In this document: one piece after another, positions 23,526-34,942 of the stretch
How positions within the stretch are numbered: the first letter of the stretch is position 1
Layout: every line of letters begins with the position of its first letter
Assembly (NCBI GenBank): GCA_944989445.1
Contig: CALYLW010000012.1
Span: 1,884,001 to 1,948,000 of the forward strand
Source of the DNA: Ampullaceana balthica
Taxonomy: Eukaryota; Mollusca; Gastropoda; Lymnaeidae
Reading direction: 5' to 3'
Length of the DNA: 64,000 nt
Made by a program: the position numbers and the translations under genes
The notes under the pieces: generated by a model
Seen by the model: only the letters and a program-made list of their open reading frames with translations
What the model was told of the DNA's origin: nothing
Database searches by the model: none

Positions 23526-23989
23526 AATTAGTCTTTTTTAAAAAAAAACAATACTAGGTGGGTTTGTGCGTCATGCACCTTGAACATCTCTCAAACGGAA
23601 AAAAAGGGGGGGGGGATCGGGACATTGGTTGACACCTATGCCAGTAGGCCTAACTCCTCTGCGGGGTAGGTAAATCGCCCGTGAGTAAATTATATAGGGG
23701 TAAACATTTCAAATATAAATTACTGTATTTCACCAGTTTACATTGCTATACATTTTATAAAAGCAATTCTTCCTGAACATTTTAATTTCGTTTTTGATTC
23801 AATATCAAAATTAAATCATTATTAAATGTTATCAACGAAAGAGCCAAATTGATAGGTTTTTCGAAGACACATTATTTTAGTCTTTAGTCTTGAATTTGCA
23901 TTGTGGGAACATGCCATGAATCTATCACAGCACAACTATATCTAAGACACAGAAGTGCTTCAAGTTTTCTATATGGAAATTCACATTAT
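23526..23989. other. No gene recognised
   Basis: Sequence next to the truncated helicase end. It includes a G run at 23,606-23,615. No Rep domain or Walker A coding could be found here on the minus strand. Confidence 0.5.
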
Positions 23990-24570
23990 TCACAACAAAT
24001 TTAAAAAAACGAGACATAACTAAAAGTATGTTCATTATAATACGCATCGCACGACAATCCAAAAATCCAAAATTGTAGTTATGTTTCATATATAAAGAAA
24101 ACTACTACAGTCTGCCCGCTAAATTTCAGCTCGATTTGATCACGGGAAAAGGGTTATAAAAACATCTTTAATATAGTGCGCACCGCGAGACAGATTAGCA
24201 ATTACTCGCATTTACATTTACAGATCGGGAATATATTTTTAAAAAGTATCGTCAATATAATATGCACCGCTCCGCGCGACAGGAAAGTATTAAAATGGTT
24301 GTTCAATATAATAGCACCGCAACACCCTTGCACAAAAATTAACATGCTACAGAGAGATAAATAGAGATAATCTAAAAATTCATTAATTTAATTACAGTAC
24401 AGTCGATCGATCTGAAATTTTGATAGATCATTTTTATCATCAGAACGAGTCTGCCTGCAAAATTTCAGCTTGCTGGCATGCGAGGAAATGTGTTGAAAAT
24501 CGATCCAAAGTTTTTTCGGCAAATAAACAAACAATCAAGGCATCAAGCAGACACCACGAGTTAATATAAA
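23990..24570 (+). repeat. Dispersed repeat R1, long copy
   Basis: Contains GAGACATAACTAAAAGTATG, AATTCATTAATTTAATTACA, CGATCTGAAATTTTGATAGA, CTGCAAAATTTCAGCTTGCT and ends near CAGACACCACGAGTTAATAT. The inverse is found at 51,297-51,790 in intron 3 of the MAM gene, over roughly 500 bp with clear similarity. No coding content. Confidence 0.65.
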
Positions 24571-24790
24571 TTATTATGCAAGAACAAACACATACAAATT
24601 TTCATTCTTCCCGTCCGGAATTCGGGCGTGGAATGGGTTGCCTGAAGAATCCAGGAAAACCAACACTTTATCAACATTTAAATCTCTAATAAAAATGCAG
24701 GACTAAACACAAACCATAGATAAGCGTAGGACGCAATAATCTTCTGTATAGAATGAGCGTCTGTAAACAGATAAGATAAGATAAGATGTA
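24571..24790 (+). mobile_element. LINE 3' fragment, well preserved
   Basis: Covers the last ORF2 codons (PSGIRAWNGLPEESRKTNTL-like), TAATAAAAATGCAGGACTAA and the 3' UTR with GGACGCAATAATCTTCTGTA, then (GATAA)n to 24,788. It is the best reference here for the tail shared with the SINE. Confidence 0.8.
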
Positions 24791-25435
24791 ATCAATGGTA
24801 CGCACAATTTAACACTACGTTCCCAACAGTTTTTCCGGAAATATATTTCGTTTTTATTTTAACTTTAATCTTCTGGGATGCAACTTTGGGCATGGTCCAA
24901 AATAAATAAAGATAGTTTAAACGTCTTTCTTGCAAGTTGTTAATCACTAAAGTATAAGATTAAGATTGTGGACGGATTAAATTGTGACGTCTTAACTTTA
25001 AAATAAAGACAAAAACAAAACCGATTTTAATTTATATATACATGTATATAATAAAATAACAATTAAGGGAATCGAACACTTTCGTTTTCAATTAGGTCTG
25101 TAGCCTGTTGTCTCATGTCTAATGTGTTAAAAAGTAAGAGGACAAATGCTATCGGAAAAAAACATTAGCTGACACGTAGAGGATTTAATTTAATGTTGAC
25201 TACATGAGCCTTTAAAAGAAGTTGTATCTTTATTTTATTCTTTTTAAAAAAAATTCTTTCATTTACATAAAATAAATTCTTTAAAATAGGCCACATTTGT
25301 TTTTCTGAGAAAACGCCCAACATCTGTTTCCTTTTGGAAGTCACAAGATAATTAAGGTCGGCTTTATTTGGGTCACTCACAGTTTCATTTTAAACCAGTG
25401 ACTCTCAACTCTTTTCTGTTGCCAAACGCTTACGT
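24791..25435. other. No gene recognised
   Basis: AT-rich, with no supported exon. The open frame at 25,165-25,380 on the minus strand has no recognisable domain. Confidence 0.5.
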
Positions 25436-26041
25436 ACCGCATATACTCGTTTGCAAGTCTACCTATTTTTGGACAAAATCTAGGGGGAAAAATTGAGGGG
25501 GGAGGCTTACGAGCAGGTCATTAACGTATTTCTGCATGGATATTGAATATCGGTGTTGTTATTGTAGATAATCAAGGTCCTTTTCAGCCTTTTCTACATT
25601 CTACAAATTTTGACTGCTCTACCAAAAGCTATAATATATTATTAAACATCCGTAGTTACCTTATTTAATCATTTTATTTATTTTTGTGAACGTTGTAATC
25701 AATTGTTATACAAATTTTGTTTTCAAAAACGAATTTTAAAGTACGCGCTTTCGTCACTGTTTAGCAAATATAAATACTGGTAAATCTTACCTAACAAAGA
25801 GCACAAAGACAAAGATAGGCAGTACAAAGTAAACAATCATAATGACCGATTTAGCTTGTAGTTTTTTTTAAATGTGTACCATTTTGTTTAAGCCGTCCTA
25901 TTTTTGGCGGGTCGCCTTGCGAGCAGGTTATACACTTTTAATACTTTTCTCTTCCAAAAGTGTGTGAGTGTTGGGGAAAGGGGGGGGGGTCGGCTTATGA
26001 ACGAACGGGCTATAGATCGAGTATATACGGTTGGTTTTTTT
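25436..26041. mobile_element. Element with inverted ends ACCGNATATACTCG
   Basis: Left end ACCGCATATACTCG (25,436-25,449) and right end CGAGTATATACGGT (26,028-26,041) form an inverted pair with one mismatch. Subterminal parts also correspond: CCTATTTTTGG with GCGAGCAGGTYA-like words occurs on both sides. About 606 bp, non-coding. Class not determined. Confidence 0.5.
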
Positions 26042-26107
26042 TAAAACTTGCACTTAAATTAGCAAACAGTAAATAGGCCTATACACTGACGTATCTGTTA
26101 CAACTTC

Positions 26108-26525
26108 TTTTCTGACGCATGCCCTTCCTATCTTACTGAGCTTCTGTCGGTCTACTCACCGAGTCGTCAGCTACGCTCTTCTGCAGACACGCGCATTCTC
26201 TGTGTTCCTAAGACACGAACTAAAACATTTGGCGAAAGGTCATTCTCTTTTTCTACCATTACACATCCGGAGTATTTCATCTACCAAGTCCTTCAAGACT
26301 GCACTTAAGACGCATCTTTTCAAAATTTATTTTCTAAATTAAAGAAACAACATTTCTTTTTAATGATTAACGTAGCTTATGTTTATTGTACTGTCAGTTA
26401 TGTGGTTATTATGATAACAATGTTATTTAAATTATTATATAATGTATGTTATTATCTCCATGTAAAGCGCTGTGAGCCCGGCTCCTTGCTGGGATACAGC
26501 GCTATAAAAATTATCAATTTATTGT
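26108..26525 (+). mobile_element. Second LINE type, C-terminal relic and 3' end
   Basis: Plus-strand translation gives LTELLSVYSPSRQLRSSADT, RILCVPKTRTKTFGERSFSF and a decayed THLF-like end, followed by a 3' UTR with GTAAAGCGCTGTGAGCCCGG and CAGCGCTATAAAAATTATC. This is the usual C-terminus and tail of CR1/L2/Rex-like LINEs, distinct from the GATAA-tailed family. 5'-truncated and dead. Confidence 0.75.
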
Positions 26526-27090
26526 TATTACTTTATACCATGTCATGTATTAAAATAAAATAACTGATATATTAATGAAGATCGTATTTTTTTACAGATC
26601 TTAAAAAGTGGCACTAAATTCCGGTTTCCTATAATTTCATGTTATGTAGTAATTTTTTTAATTATCTCTGGGAGCTTATCCGTAGTGACCGAAAACATAT
26701 TATATTACGATTCGCAATCAGAATATTATATAGTAACACTCTAATTGCTGATCTTTCCTCGTTTGCCCAAGAATATAAATTTTAACCTATCACAGCATAT
26801 TTGGCAAGCGCTTAAAAAGTAAAAAAGCACATTTTAACAGAAACTGCAACATTTAAAGTAAGACATGTAAAAAGACGGAGGTGTTAAATGTCAGTGCCAC
26901 TGCGAAACGCCACACCAGAACAGACAAGCTCGGTATACCTTAAAAAGGTGAGACTCATCTCTCTGGCACTTCTTTTCAGTAGTTTCACCAATCTGGATCA
27001 CCTCCCCTTCCCACGCCACTCTTATGCCTCCTCCTTAAGACTTTTACTGCTTTAGTAAATTTGACACAGGTAAACTTGTGGATCTGCAAT

Positions 27091-27260
27091 TCTATCTAAT
27101 ATATAAAGATGAAAGTTTGTTTGTTTGTTACCCATAGAATTCCACACCGTTGGGCAGAGGGTGCTGAAATTTTGCATGGGGCACTCATTTGACAAGGGAC
27201 AGGTCATAGGCTATGTTTCAACCCCAGGTGACCACCCCTAGGGTAACCCAAACCTTTAAA
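27091..27260 (+). mobile_element. Helitron-like 5' end
   Basis: The sequence A|TCTATCTAATATATAAAGAT followed by GAAAGTTTGTTTGTTTGTTA resembles the widespread Helitron 5' terminus (TC after a host A, TCTATAYTAATAT-type start). The following GCTGAAATTTTGCATGGGGC fits such non-autonomous elements. The matching 3' end was not identified. Confidence 0.5.
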
Positions 27261-27941
27261 AAAATCTGAAAAGAGAGACAGTGCGGGACAAATTTGTTGT
27301 CTTTAGGTAGCAGTGTTAGGGCGGAGGAGCCTGCATCTGTTAAGCTAAAGAAAATAATTAGAGTTTAATGAATATAAAGGGGAAAGTCAGTGGCAGGCAA
27401 AGTCAGTTCAGTTTGAAATGCTTGAGCTGATACGCCGTATACCCAAGCAGCTATTCAAATACATTGTTTGAAAATAATGAACTCTTCTGTTCTAGGACCC
27501 TGAAAGTTTAAGCCACCCCCCTCCCGACTCAGATCACGGGTTGGATAAAGAGATAAGAAGACAATATTCCTTGGAAAACATAAGGTTCTCCCTGGAAAAG
27601 TAAATAACGTTGACTTTTTCTATGAATGAGGTTTTTGTTAAAATAAATTCTGTTGCGTCGGCAAAAACTCGAAAGAGAATTTTAAGAAAATTTTATAACG
27701 CAAAGCCACGGTTTACATAAATCAAGCTAAATCATAATTTTTTTCCTCCATAAAACAAAAAAAAATTGGTATGGTGCTTTCACGATTCTAATTACACGAG
27801 CAGGGTTGTATTTAGCGTTCCGGGCGTACGTGGTGTATTGTTTCAGGAAAATTTATTTTAACGTCACTTCTATTTTATATCATTGTCCTCTAATATCGTA
27901 ACTTTAATGTTCGTATTCTTTGATCAAAATGAACTCAATCA
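27261..27941. other. No gene recognised
   Basis: No supported exon or RNA. Probably the interior of the preceding repeat plus unique sequence. Confidence 0.4.
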
Positions 27942-28769
27942 TAACTGGTCAGTGGCGTCAATAGGGGGGTGCGAGGGGGGCGGACCGCCCCGGGTGACAC
28001 CCATCAGGGGGTGACACCCGAGCCTAAAATTTTACTGTGTATGATTTTATGTCAGAACAAAATGAAGACACATTTTTTTCATCTCGAAAGAAATTAAGAA
28101 ATACAAAGAAATACGTTAAACGCGAAATTTTTTAATTAAAAAATATCAGTTTACTTGCAATAATAAAATAGTCCCAACACACAAACAACATTAAAACAAG
28201 TTAGGAAAAAAAGAAAAGAAACGTCGCAGCTGAGAGATCTTTAAAAAAGGCTGGACATGAAAGAGGTAGTGTCTTATGTTTTAAAAGATATAAAGCTATT
28301 TGGGCTTTGACACACCGACAACATGGACGAATCCCACCTCACGACTCACGACTCCCCTCACCACAATGGGGTGTGGGCAGGGATAAGATTTTTATCCCCC
28401 CCCCCAAAAAAAATAAAAATCAAAAGATGGGTTTTCTTTGTTGATGTTTTTTCTAGACGAAAATTATGAATTCAATGTCTTTGAGTTAATATTTTGTTTT
28501 ATATATTTTTTATTAAAGGCGTGATATGCATGTTTATATACAGGCAGCCCCGGTTACGACGGTCCCATCCCGACTTACGCTGTTTCGTGGTTACGAACGC
28601 ACCTCCATAAAGAATAATATTACGCATTATTCCGTATTTTTTATTTAAGCTTTCTTTTTTCATGGGGTAACGAATTGTTTTCTCTAGCTGAAAAAAAAAT
28701 AAATTGAAAAATATGTATTATTATTATTTGAACCTAAAACTTTAGCTTGTGAATTTTTCTCATGGTGAA

Positions 28770-30040
28770 GTTATCAATCAAGTCAGTAAAGCTAAGAAAG
28801 CTTACAAGTAAGTTCCTTTTCAATGCTCATTAGAGAGAGCATTATCAGTCTTTGTTGTCCCATGCAAATTCTAACTCATTTTATATTCTTTTCAACTTTG
28901 AAAAGGATTGCTCTCAGTTGCAGTTTGATGTCATCATTGAGAGATAGATGAGAAGTGCGATGTGTACATTTGTAAAGAGCAGTTTGAAATTTAGCTCATT
29001 CAAAAGCAGCAAAATGTTTAGCTCTGTGCACGTGTTTTGAGTTTGGCATTGTGATACTTCCTTTTCCTTACCCTGAGCCTGGGTCTTGACTACTCTTGAC
29101 AATAATTTTTTTAAGAGTTCTGAAAATTGAACTCATTCTGGAGGAAAGCAGTCTTCGAAATCACTTGAATATTCTTCCATTAACTTGACTGCTGCCCATA
29201 GGATGGCGAAATTGCTGAGCTCAGTTAGGTTTGTAAGAAAGCCAAATTTCTCATGGATGTCTTTATATGCACCTAACCAATGTTGTAGGGCTTAAGCAAG
29301 TTTGTCAATGATTACCAGAAATACCTCAACCTTGAATTTTTGTCTAGGGGAGAATACTGTTTTGGTGATGTCCCTTTCCCAAACTGACGCTTTTTTAATT
29401 AATTATAGCATTGACTATTGTTTATACTCTTTTTTTTACCATGGACTTGTCCTTTCCTTTGTCTTCATATGAATTAAATTAAGAATGCTGTCTTTTAATA
29501 AACTCAATGAGAGACTTCCCTCTAAAATTGTTTCCCGAATTTCAAGTAAAATAGCGACTTCCAGTTGTTCAAGTTCCTTTAGAAATTTTTCTGCTTCAAG
29601 TCGACCGTCACCTGGCTGATTTTCACTTGTTGCTAATTCTTCCAGTGCTGCGATATTCGCATGGAATAAGTTATTAACAGACCTTACTGCATCATGTCAG
29701 GCTGACCATCTTGTGTCACACAAGGCTTTTTTAACATGTATCAATTTCATGTGTTTTTAAAGTACCTGTCAACGATGAGTAGATGCAAAAAGCCGGGTAT
29801 AAAGATTTTGCAGAATACAAAAAACCTGACTGCATCAGGACAACCTGCTGCACTTTTCCCAACCAAATTAAGGGAATGAGCTGTGCACGGCACATAATGA
29901 GCAACACTGCACTTCTCACGAAGAATAGCCTGGTTTCCGTTATACTTCCTACTCATATTTGCAGCATTGCCGTATGAATGTCCAAGGCATTTTCAGGAAT
30001 TCATACAAGCATTTGCCTGCATCTTTATTATACACTATAA
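28770..30040 (-). pseudogene. hAT transposase relic in copy A
   Basis: Minus-strand mirror of the relic at 36,480-37,750 and nearly identical to it. Segments readable in shifting frames: CLGHSYGNAANMSRKYNGNQ, HYVPCTAHSLNLVGKSAAG, DTRWSA, LEELATSENQPGDGRLEAEK, FLKELEQLEVAILLEI, and a C-terminal EQSFSKLKRI followed by LSFTDLIDNFTMRK-like residues. These match the hAT transposase core and dimerisation region (DUF4371/ZMYM1-like group). The catalytic SYD position reads SYG. Stops and frameshifts make it inactive. Confidence 0.8.
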
Positions 30041-30113
30041 TAAGTTTGGAGTACCTTAAATTATTGGTGGCCCCTGGCCTTAGCCCGTTCAGCACCCCCC
30101 TTTTAATCTGTAA

Positions 30114-30492
30114 TAGGGGGTGGGGGTCACGCACCGGTGACGATGTTTGACGAGGGGGTGGGGTTAAAAAATGTGACGTCATATAAAAAACGCGCAACTT
30201 TAAATAAAAGTTCCTCTTAAATATTTGATTGTTTACCGTTTAATTAATGACGTTTTCGATGACTTCACGCGTGTTACGACACCAGAGCGCAGACTTACCC
30301 TAAATACATATGTAAATGACAAAAAATAAGTTGAAACATGCTAATTTTTATTTAGAAAATACGGCTTGGGGGGGGGGTGTCAAATCTTTGTGACGTCATA
30401 TCGTGAAAAGGGGGTGGGGGTATAAGCATGACACTGGGGGTTGGTGAGTTAAAAATCGGCATCCTCGCGTGACGTCATTTATGGACGGCCCC
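30114..30492. mobile_element. Harbinger-like MITE (long subtype) inside hAT copy A
   Basis: The right end GGACGGCCCC is intact at 30,483-30,492; the left end is missing, beginning at about GGGGGTCACGCACCGG. The interior includes GCGCAACTTTAAATAAA and GAAAATACGGCTTGGGG, as in the copy at 16,595-16,994. Confidence 0.7.
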
Positions 30493-30739
30493 TTCAATCG
30501 TGAAGGGGTGACACCATGAGCTACCGCCCCGGGTGACACCAACCCTAGTGACGCCTCTGTAACTGGTTATCCTATAGTGATCAATGACGCAGATAAAAAG
30601 ATGGATACCTATATAAATAAATAATACGACGTGGGGGAATTCTTATACTATAATTCCAGTGTGTAATCTATTTAATAAATTTGTTTTAATAAAATTTAAA
30701 TGGCGTTTAAATGTGTATGAAATTCTTACATTGCCGCTA

Positions 30740-31020
30740 TTGTCTCATGGGTTATTTCTAGGCAGCATAACTATTTAGCGGGCCGTCTAAGTGCGGTGTT
30801 TGAATAATTCGCATTTTAGTTTTATATTTTAATTACATTTGTTAAAGTCTCTTTTTTATAAAGCCTAAAACGTTGTTGGATTTAAAATATATTTGATTAA
30901 TTTGTGGATTCAATGACAATTTTTCATTTATGATTATCCCCAGGTAATTCTGATCTTTAGTTTGCATTATCTGTTTGCCTTGAGGGTAGTAGTTTACATT
31001 TATTTATTTCTTTTCAAATC
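30740..31020 (-). mobile_element. LINE reverse transcriptase relic (thumb region)
   Basis: Minus-strand translation with breaks gives TKDQNYLGIIINEKLSLNPQ, then NNVLGFIKKRL. This is the segment following the polymerase motifs in CR1/jockey-type LINEs (YLGV..... LGF..RNL). It is an internal fragment without a 3' tail. Confidence 0.6.
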
Positions 31021-31079
31021 CCTTATATTAACTTCCAAATCTTGTCTCTCTGTCGTTCGCGGGCGGAAAAATAAAATTA

Positions 31080-31210
31080 AAAAATGACACACTTCCCGTG
31101 ATGCCATCGAGCTGAAAGTTTGCACATAGACTCGTGTCACCTAACCATGCATCGTATCATAATAAATCGAATGTACCGTAATTAAATTAATGCATTTTGC
31201 TTTAAAACAA
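31080..31210 (-). repeat. Dispersed repeat R1 fragment
   Basis: Inverted fragment of the R1 repeat with GAGCTGAAAGTTTGCACATA, GACTCGTG and GTACCGTAATTAAATTAATG, as at 51,384-51,495. Confidence 0.5.
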
Positions 31211-31507
31211 TAATAAACATTTATTTATTGTGTAGATCATATACGTAAGGGTAATTGCGCTGTTCACTTTTGTTCCATTGTGTAGACTACTTTACACGTT
31301 GCTATCTTGTACTAATTATAATCATATATTAATTCAACTAAATACAGTTTTCCTTATATGATCGATAGTGATAGTAATTTACAATTCTACCTCATGTAAC
31401 TATTAATTTCTGTTCTATTGAGAATGAAACATGTGCATAATAAGTATATACATTTCTAAAAGCAAGCCGATATATTCAGATCCCTGTCATTCATTTTGGA
31501 AGATTTT

Positions 31508-31579
31508 GTTGTAATACATCTCTAATATGTGCTACCTCAGTTTGTTGTAATACATCTCTAATATGTGCTAACTCAGTTT
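31508..31579 (+). repeat. 36-bp direct duplication
   Basis: TTTGTTGTAATACATCTCTA plus 16 more bases is repeated twice in tandem with one difference (GCTACCTCAG / GCTAACTCAG). Confidence 0.85.
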
Positions 31580-31675
31580 GTGGCATCCCTGACGGTGTAA
31601 GTATAAGATTCGTAGTTTAAAAGAATACCGTTTCTTAATTCATTTAAATCGTTTGTCTTCTTATATTATAGTATA

Positions 31676-32070
31676 CTAGATACGTCGCAGACGTTGCTCA
31701 TGAATAGTGTAAATAATGAGGAGAAAGAACGGACACAAACTACAGCACGAAGAAATCAAAACAACGTGAGAGAACGTAAGTGGGAGGGAACCAGCGACGC
31801 ATTGTTGGTCTCGACATTCACACTGTCGTTATCTACATGCCCACCACACTTCACCACCCTAGCTTGCCAATCACAAACTGTGATTGGCCGACCCTAGCGA
31901 GGGTCAGCCATGTTCGCAAAAAAGGGGGGAAAGAACGGGCACAAACACACAATTTTACAAATTAAAAAAAATAAGGTTTTCGTTGGGGCTTGAACACAGG
32001 ACCTTTCGTGTGTAAGGCGGACGTGATTATAAATTATATATAATATAAATATAAATAATATAAAAGCCCA
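31676..32070 (-). mobile_element. Helitron-like or SINE-like repeat with tRNA-Val-like segment
   Basis: On the minus strand, 32,028-31,985 reads CGTCCGCCTTACACACGAAA then GGTCCTGTGTTCAAGCCCC, resembling the anticodon arm (loop CTTACAC, anticodon TAC) and T arm of tRNA-Val. The region continues down to CTAG at 31,676-31,679, a possible Helitron 3' end. The upstream tRNA half is replaced by AT-rich sequence, so it is not a functional tRNA. Confidence 0.4.
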
Positions 32071-32199
32071 AGTCACTCCCTGTTGGGAAGGATGTGGAAC
32101 TCTGAGGAACGATGTACAACAGTCAATAGCAGTTGAAAAATCGTGTGTTGATTAGCACTGTAAAAATATTTAATATGACGTCATTGTTTGATCTTATAT

Positions 32200-32521
32200 T
32201 TTAAAATACAAGGTGTGCATCGGTGCGCATGATGATTATAAATTAAAGATGTAAAATACTTTGTGTACATTCCAGGAAGTTTAATATTTCGTATTTATCA
32301 AACAAGGATAAGTTACTTGGGCTTTTGACAAAAAACAAAGTGTGCGCCGTAGGCGCCCTACAACCCCTATTATTAAATACTTTGCGTACATTTCAGAAAG
32401 TTTAATATTTCGTATTTAACAAAAAAGGACAAGTTAGTTGGGCTTTTGAAAAAGGTTGGCGCCATAGGCGCCCTAAAAAAAGTGGGCGCCGCAGGCGCCA
32501 CGGCGCCCTGGCACAATCTAG
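32200..32521 (+). mobile_element. Helitron-like 3' region with serial GGGCGCC hairpins
   Basis: Two tandem copies of a block containing TTTAATATTTCGTATTTA, GACAAGTTAGTTGGGC and TTTTGAAAAA (32,276-32,330 and 32,398-32,450), with GC-rich hairpins GGCGCC...GGCGCC at 32,345, 32,458 and 32,484-32,505. The end is GCACAATCTAG followed by T. The closest relatives are at 6,163 (minus), 40,130-40,225 and 42,710-42,810. Confidence 0.55.
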
Positions 32522-32537
32522 TATATATATAGATATA

Positions 32538-33192
32538 GTAGGGCTGCGGAAATTAACGATTAATTTCTCATTTAATCGTTAACAATTTTTAACGATTAAA
32601 AATGTTTTAACGATTAATCGACACACCACTAATAAATGTACTGGTAGTCAAAAAGTAATGTTTCAGCCTATAAATATAAACCAATTTCCGGACGATTAGA
32701 CAAACATTTTGGTTTTAAACTATTGACTGAAGTGAATGTTCAAAATGTTGATAAAGGTCCATTGAGTGTCCATTGAGAGAAATCGTTTGCCCATCATGCA
32801 ATGTTCCCTATAAGTCTAAGCTTCTTTGGTCCGTGTGTAAAGTTAACAAAAAAAACCACTCGTATGCAAAGTTGCACAAAGTTCATTTTTTGTGAAATAT
32901 TTTACAAAATTTGCTGCGCTGTGATTTTTAACTCCTGCGTGGCGTCGGTCAAATATCTGCGCAGCCTTGCTTAAAGGGGACATTGCTACCATGGTTCTAA
33001 CACTTCGCTTACATATCACCTGCAAACCAAAAATCCAACAGTATTGGAAACGTCAGCTGAGACAATCTAAACTTATGTGAAGGATTGTTCAGCTCTGCTG
33101 GTTATATTATCGATAAGACCGGCTCATCAGTTGAACCAAATAATGTCATACAATTGTCTTGTTTGCGTTGTTGGTTAAAAGATGTCATATAA
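32538..33192 (+). pseudogene. hAT relic: TIR plus transposase dimerisation domain
   Basis: The end TAGGGCTGCGGAAATTAACG with CGATTAAT repeats (32,538-32,625) matches the right end of the element at 1,731-2,450. Downstream at 33,076-33,192 the plus strand encodes CEGLFSSAGYIIDKTGSSVE, then PNNVIQLSCLRCWL and a stop. This is the C-terminal dimerisation domain of hAT transposases (usual form ERLFSSAG....S.L.P.NV..L.CL). The rest of the transposase is not recognisable and stops occur just upstream. Confidence 0.65.
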
Positions 33193-33374
33193 AGAAGACA
33201 TTCAAGTGTTATTTCGATTTTCGACAAGTATTTTAATAAGTGTTAATTATGACACCATAAATTTTAATTCTTGGCTTTAATCGAAATTAACGAAAATCAG
33301 TCGGTTTCAGTCTGTAAATGTTTGTCATGTTTGAAAATAATCAATACTTTTAGTTTTGTCTCATATATAAGGGA

Positions 33375-33900
33375 TTTATAGTCAAAAACTTTCTTTTTAA
33401 CGGGGTTATTTAATTCTTCGATGTTCTTAAAAGTTTTCACTTTTCTTGATGGAGCCAATTAGTTTCCAATTTTTTTTAGAATTCTCCTAAATCCTTTTGT
33501 AACATTTCGGTATCTTGCTCTGACTTTATTGCTCTACTGCTTATACTTATACAATCATCCGCAAATAACTTTTGTTCATGATAAGATGCTATTGCCCATA
33601 GTATTGGGTAAATCATTTATGTAAATTTATTAAGAAGAGCAGGGCGCAAAGAACAGTTCCTTGAGGAACTACCGAGTTTTCGGTTATTGGTTCTGATTTG
33701 CATCCATTAATCATTACAGTTTGGTGTCTGCTAATTAGAAATCTTAAATCCACTGTTTGCCTGATCAAGCAAGGAAAACCAACACACTATCAACATTTAG
33801 AACTCTAATAAAAATGCATGACTAGACACAAACCATGGGCGATCGTAGATGGCAATAATCCTCTGTATAGAAAGAGGGTATTTAATAAATAAGATAAAAT
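33375..33900 (+). mobile_element. LINE insertion with inverted 5' part (twin-priming structure)
   Basis: The right part (33,750-33,900, plus strand) is the LINE 3' end: GLPDQARKTNTLSTF-like codons, the 3' UTR and a decayed GATAA tail. Directly left of it, 33,745-33,375 on the minus strand is upstream reverse transcriptase of the same kind of element: LRFLISRHQTVMINGCKSEP, SVVPQGTVL, IYINDLPNTMG, FADDCISISSRAI (catalytic FADD) and LQKDLGEF. Stops and frameshifts are present. Confidence 0.7.
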
Positions 33901-34942
33901 TTAAATAAGAAGGGTAAGGTCTAATCTTATATATTTTTAAGTACATAAATGGTGCTTCAGTTGTTTTTTAAAAACAAATCTAATATTGAGAATTCAGTCA
34001 AATTTCTTTTTTACAGGTGATAGATGATTCATTATTTTAAATTAAATCCTCCTTCTTATAAAATCATAACAAAAATAAAATTTAAAGACAGAATTGCGCC
34101 CCCCCCCCATTAAAAAAAGTAGTAAATTTCAAAAATTTCAATTGCATTTCAAATTTTAAAGATATTTTAGTTTTAGACAGACAATAAAGTATTTCCGTCA
34201 CAAGTAAACCAAATAGACTTTGTCACTCAAATATAGTTACGTCACCCACAAGGAGTAGGATCAGAACTTTTTTCAAACAGCCATATTCGTTGAGAAACGT
34301 CAACATTAGACCCGCTCGCGTCTATCCCCAGCAGTAAACTAATTGACTCAATCTGTAGATTATATCAGCTTTTATTACCAGGAAGTGAAAAAAACTGTTT
34401 GCCTTGGTTTCTTTAATCGCGTTAAGTCATACGCTCTACGTTTTGAACTTTTTTTCTTTTTTTTTAAAAGAGATAAACTTTGTCCGACTTAAAAATTCTT
34501 TAACAGAGCCACTCGAATGTTAGTTCTTGGTGCAGTGCCAGTCGGCCAAACCAAAGTTGCAACAAAAAAAAATTATAGATAAAAAAGTTTGAGAAATAAA
34601 TTTTATATCGAAAATGGCTTTTAAAAAGAAAACTATACAACTATATTTCAAAACGAAAAACTTACATGGTAGATCAGTAAACCAAAGCATTGGAGTTTTA
34701 AAAAATAATCTTCTTTTTATTTTATTGTTTTCAATTTTTTTTATATGTGTCTATTTTTATTTATTTTTTATGGGAATCTGTGTTACAAAAACAATTTATT
34801 CTATCAACTGTTATTTCCATACGATCCAATCACCAAATAAACTTGGGACTCTGAGAGTTAATGTCCTCTTGTTCAAGTACTCTTAAAAAATAATCAGTTG
34901 TATCATCGACTCTCCATCTTTGAGATCTAACATTAATTTCAG

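Larger units (their letters stand above)
27950..30559 (-). mobile_element. hAT element copy A, TSD TAACTGGT, 2,610 bp
   Basis: Ends CAGTGGCGTCAATAGG and CCTAGTGACGCCTCTG, flanked by exactly TAACTGGT (27,942-27,949 and 30,560-30,567). Its near-identical partner lies inverted at 35,948-38,567. Just inside the ends are GGGTGACACCC motifs. It contains a decayed transposase on the minus strand (about 28,770-30,040) and a 5'-truncated Harbinger-like MITE (30,114-30,492) present in both copies, so that MITE was carried along during amplification. Confidence 0.92.

Noticed and set aside
34614..34886. 90-codon frame just before the candidate last exon
   Set aside because: Composition is what AT-rich intron DNA gives (Phe, Leu, Ile runs); no donor linking it to the exon at 34,943 in the needed phase was evident.
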